Part shown: positions 62,607 to 64,000 of the stretch, in pieces
Position numbering within the stretch: position 1 is the first letter of the stretch
Layout of the letters: each line of letters starts with the position of its first letter
From: Parvularculaceae bacterium
GTDB taxonomy: Bacteria > Pseudomonadota > Alphaproteobacteria > Caulobacterales > Parvularculaceae
Assembly (NCBI GenBank): GCA_028284065.1
Contig: JANQSJ010000011.1
Location: 124,001-188,000 of the forward strand
Direction of reading: 5' to 3'
Length of the DNA stretch: 64,000 nucleotides
Notes under the pieces: model-generated
Database searches by the model: none
What the model saw: only the letters and a program-made list of their open reading frames with translations
Told to the model about the DNA's origin: nothing
Position numbers and translations under genes: made by a program

Positions 62607-62620
62607 CGCGACTTAACGTT

Positions 62621-63337
62621 TCAGCCTCGAGCAGCGCGAGGGTCGACGCCCTTGAGGACGTTCGGCAGGACGCGCTCCAGCGCGCTCAATGCCGCCTTTG
62701 AGTCCCCGCCGAGTCTAATCAGCGCCGGGAAATGGTGCGGCGCCAAGGCAGCCTTCACCAGCGTCGCGACTACCCGCGTTGAGCCATCCGGCGCGACGGC
62801 GTCCATGGCCGGCGGCGGCAGCGCCCGTTCGGCCGGGTCGGCGATCGCTCGTATGGCCAAGAACGGCAGGTCCCGCTCAGCCGCTATCTCGGCGACCGCG
62901 TGGCTTTCCATGTCCACCGCCAGCGCGCCAGTCGCCGCGTGGAGGCGCGCCTTTTCCTCAGTGGTCTGAACGATTGCGTCAGATCCGTAGACCGGCCCGC
63001 AAATTGCGTTCACAGCCGCCTCCTGCGCCAGTCCGAGCAAACACGAATTAGCTGCGCGGCTGCGTCCGCCGGACGGCCGTGCAATATCGCTGATCACTTG
63101 GTCGCCGATTACTACATCGCCAGGCCGCAGCTTCGTATCGAGACCACCGGAGACGCCGACCGACAAAAGCGCCGACGCGCCTTGATCGGCGAAGCGCCGG
63201 GCGATCGCCCGCGCCTCGGCAGCGCGCGCGCCGGAGACGCCAACGCAGAAATTGAGACCGCCCGCGGCCTTTTCGACCGTGGCCGCCTCGGATTTCAATC
63301 CACACACGACGCCAACAACCCTTTGAACGGCCGACAC
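62621..63337 (-). CDS. hpnG: Hopanoid-associated nucleosidase/phosphorylase HpnG
   Basis: HpnG releases adenine from adenosylhopane, giving ribosylhopane in the next step after HpnH. The 238 residues have the nucleoside-phosphorylase fold: SVGVSGGLDTKLRPGDVVIGDQVI in the middle and the ribose-binding VDMESHAVAEIAA. Family assignment rests on this fold plus adjacency to hpnH; a generic MTA/SAH nucleosidase is the alternative. It ends near the convergent DUF2892 gene, and the YbjQ gene is just upstream (3 bp) on the same strand. Confidence 0.85.
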   Translation of the reverse strand: MSAVQRVVGVVCGLKSEAATVEKAAGGLNFCVGVSGARAAEARAIARRFADQGASALLSVGVSGGLDTKLRPGDVVIGDQVISDIARPSGGRSRAANSCLLGLAQEAAVNAICGPVYGSDAIVQTTEEKARLHAATGALAVDMESHAVAEIAAERDLPFLAIRAIADPAERALPPPAMDAVAPDGSTRVVATLVKAALAPHHFPALIRLGGDSKAALSALERVLPNVLKGVDPRAARG

Positions 63338-63340
63338 GTG

Positions 63341-63667
63341 TCAAGCGCCTGTCTGCTTAACTCTTACCGCCGTTCCAAAAGCGAGAATTTCAGCAGCGCC
63401 TTGACTGATCGTAGAAGTCGTAAAACGCATGCCGATTATCGCATTTGCGCCTAAGCCATTAGCATGGGAGACCATACGGTCGTAGGCCTGTTCACGGGCC
63501 TCAGCTATCATCTTTGTATACTCAATCATCTCGCCGCCAACCAAATTTCTGAGTGCGGCGACGAAGTCCGTTCCCACATGCTTGGCGCGGATAACGTTCC
63601 CCCGGCAAACCCCCAGAACCTCTTCTACTTCGTAGCCTGCGATCTTCTCAGTCGTCGCAACAATCAT
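63341..63667 (-). CDS. YbjQ/UPF0145 family protein
   Basis: This 108-residue protein matches the YbjQ (DUF74, heavy-metal-binding-like) family: TTEKIAGYEVEEVLGVCRGNVIRAKHVG, then YDRMVSHANGLGANAIIGMRF and AEILAFGTAV. These proteins form pentameric rings of unknown function. The ATG at 63667 has AGGA upstream. It lies 10 bp after the small membrane protein gene, suggesting a two-gene unit, and 3 bp before hpnG. Confidence 0.88.
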   Translation of the reverse strand: MIVATTEKIAGYEVEEVLGVCRGNVIRAKHVGTDFVAALRNLVGGEMIEYTKMIAEAREQAYDRMVSHANGLGANAIIGMRFTTSTISQGAAEILAFGTAVRVKQTGA

Positions 63668-63677
63668 TCTGACAGTC

Positions 63678-63953
63678 CTATTGGCGGATGTTTTTTTCGT
63701 AGTGGTCGTCTTCTTGGTTTTTAATTCGCTGAACAATGACAGAGATAAAAATGAAGACGAACACCGCGATCAACGCGAGGAAAGGAATTCCGTAAGGGAA
63801 TGTTTCAATCATCCCAATGACTATAAGCGCGCCGTATCCGACAAATGCGATGAAGCCAACGACGCAAATCGCGATGAGGGCGAGTTTTTCTAAAGACATG
63901 ATTACATCAGATGGGTCCGGCTTTTGGACTTTCAAGGTGTTAACCATACGCAA
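63678..63953 (-). CDS. Small two-helix membrane protein upstream of YbjQ
   Basis: This protein of up to 91 residues has two hydrophobic helices (ALIAICVVGFIAFVGYGALI and IPFLALIAVFVFIFISVIV) and a charged C-terminus. I do not recognise a family. Starts at 63953, 63947 and 63899 are possible, none with a clear ribosome-binding site. It is 10 bp upstream of the YbjQ gene. Its region is less GC-rich than the rest of the window. Confidence 0.65.
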   Translation of the reverse strand: MRMVNTLKVQKPDPSDVIMSLEKLALIAICVVGFIAFVGYGALIVIGMIETFPYGIPFLALIAVFVFIFISVIVQRIKNQEDDHYEKNIRQ

Positions 63954-64000
63954 ACGTTAAATGACAAAGCGAAATCTGGAAGTTCGGTCATTGGCAGGCC

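Noticed and set aside
1-64000. tRNA, rRNA, CRISPR, prophage or insertion sequence
   Set aside because: I saw no T-loop consensus, no repeat-spacer series, no transposase, integrase or phage structural protein.

Overview
The window is about 64 kb of GC-rich chromosomal DNA from an alphaproteobacterium. The evidence is a FlaF/FlbT flagellin-control pair, a COQ9-rpsU neighbourhood, an alphaproteobacterial LexA with GTTC-N7-GTTC-type boxes, TTAA-N7-TTAA sites of the CtrA type near flagellar genes, and hopanoid genes. The content would fit the Parvularculales/Maricaulales/Hyphomonadales part of the class, but that placement is an inference. I see no prophage, insertion sequence, CRISPR array, rRNA or tRNA.

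Layout. 1-6.1 kb: the 3' end of purQ, a dispersed palindromic repeat, a Tat-exported amidase, squalene-hopene cyclase and ilvD. 6.4-32.7 kb: a flagellar locus made of several opposed transcription units. These are the flgB-flgC-fliE-fliQ-flhA-fliR-flhB operon; fliI; flgJ-like/flgN-like, flagellin, flaF and flbT; fliK-flgD; a long leftward operon fliL2-DUF6468-motE-motA-(716-aa periplasmic protein)-flgF-flgG-flgA-flgH-fliL1; and the rightward, translationally coupled fliF-fliH-fliN-fliP-fliG. Several essential flagellar genes (fliM, motB, flgE, flgI, flgK, flgL, fliO) are not here and must lie elsewhere. 32.7-40 kb: a degenerate SDR, ubiX with TIGR02444 and two DUF465 proteins, a GGDEF protein, purE-purK, COQ9 and rpsU. 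40.5-47.8 kb: an outer-membrane protein, a 2OG-Fe(II) oxygenase, a DUF885 protein, an alpha/beta hydrolase and feoAB. 47.9-57.2 kb: tpiA, a PpiD-like chaperone, trpE, two unrelated reverse-strand genes, trpG-trpD-trpC and lexA. 57.2-64 kb: a VOC protein, ispA, a zinc-motif protein, ispH, hpnH, hpnG and small proteins.

How the genes work together. The flagellar genes encode the export gate, ATPase, rod, MS-ring/rotor, filament, L-ring, hook-length control and part of the stator. IspH and IspA make isoprenoid precursors, squalene-hopene cyclase makes hopene, and HpnH and HpnG extend it towards bacteriohopanetetrol. UbiX and COQ9 belong to ubiquinone biosynthesis, PurQ/E/K to purines, TrpE/G/D/C to tryptophan, and IlvD to branched-chain amino acids.

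Most of the window is conserved chromosome. The observations most worth following are rpsU lacking any ordinary start codon and apparently using CTG; the 716-residue AMIN/helical-repeat periplasmic protein coupled to motA, with a MotE-type chaperone and two His-rich-linker FliL paralogues in the same operon (a candidate stator-accessory module); a perfect CtrA-type site with no flagellar gene start next to it; and several strong unassigned hairpins. I did not find a clearly new stand-alone system.
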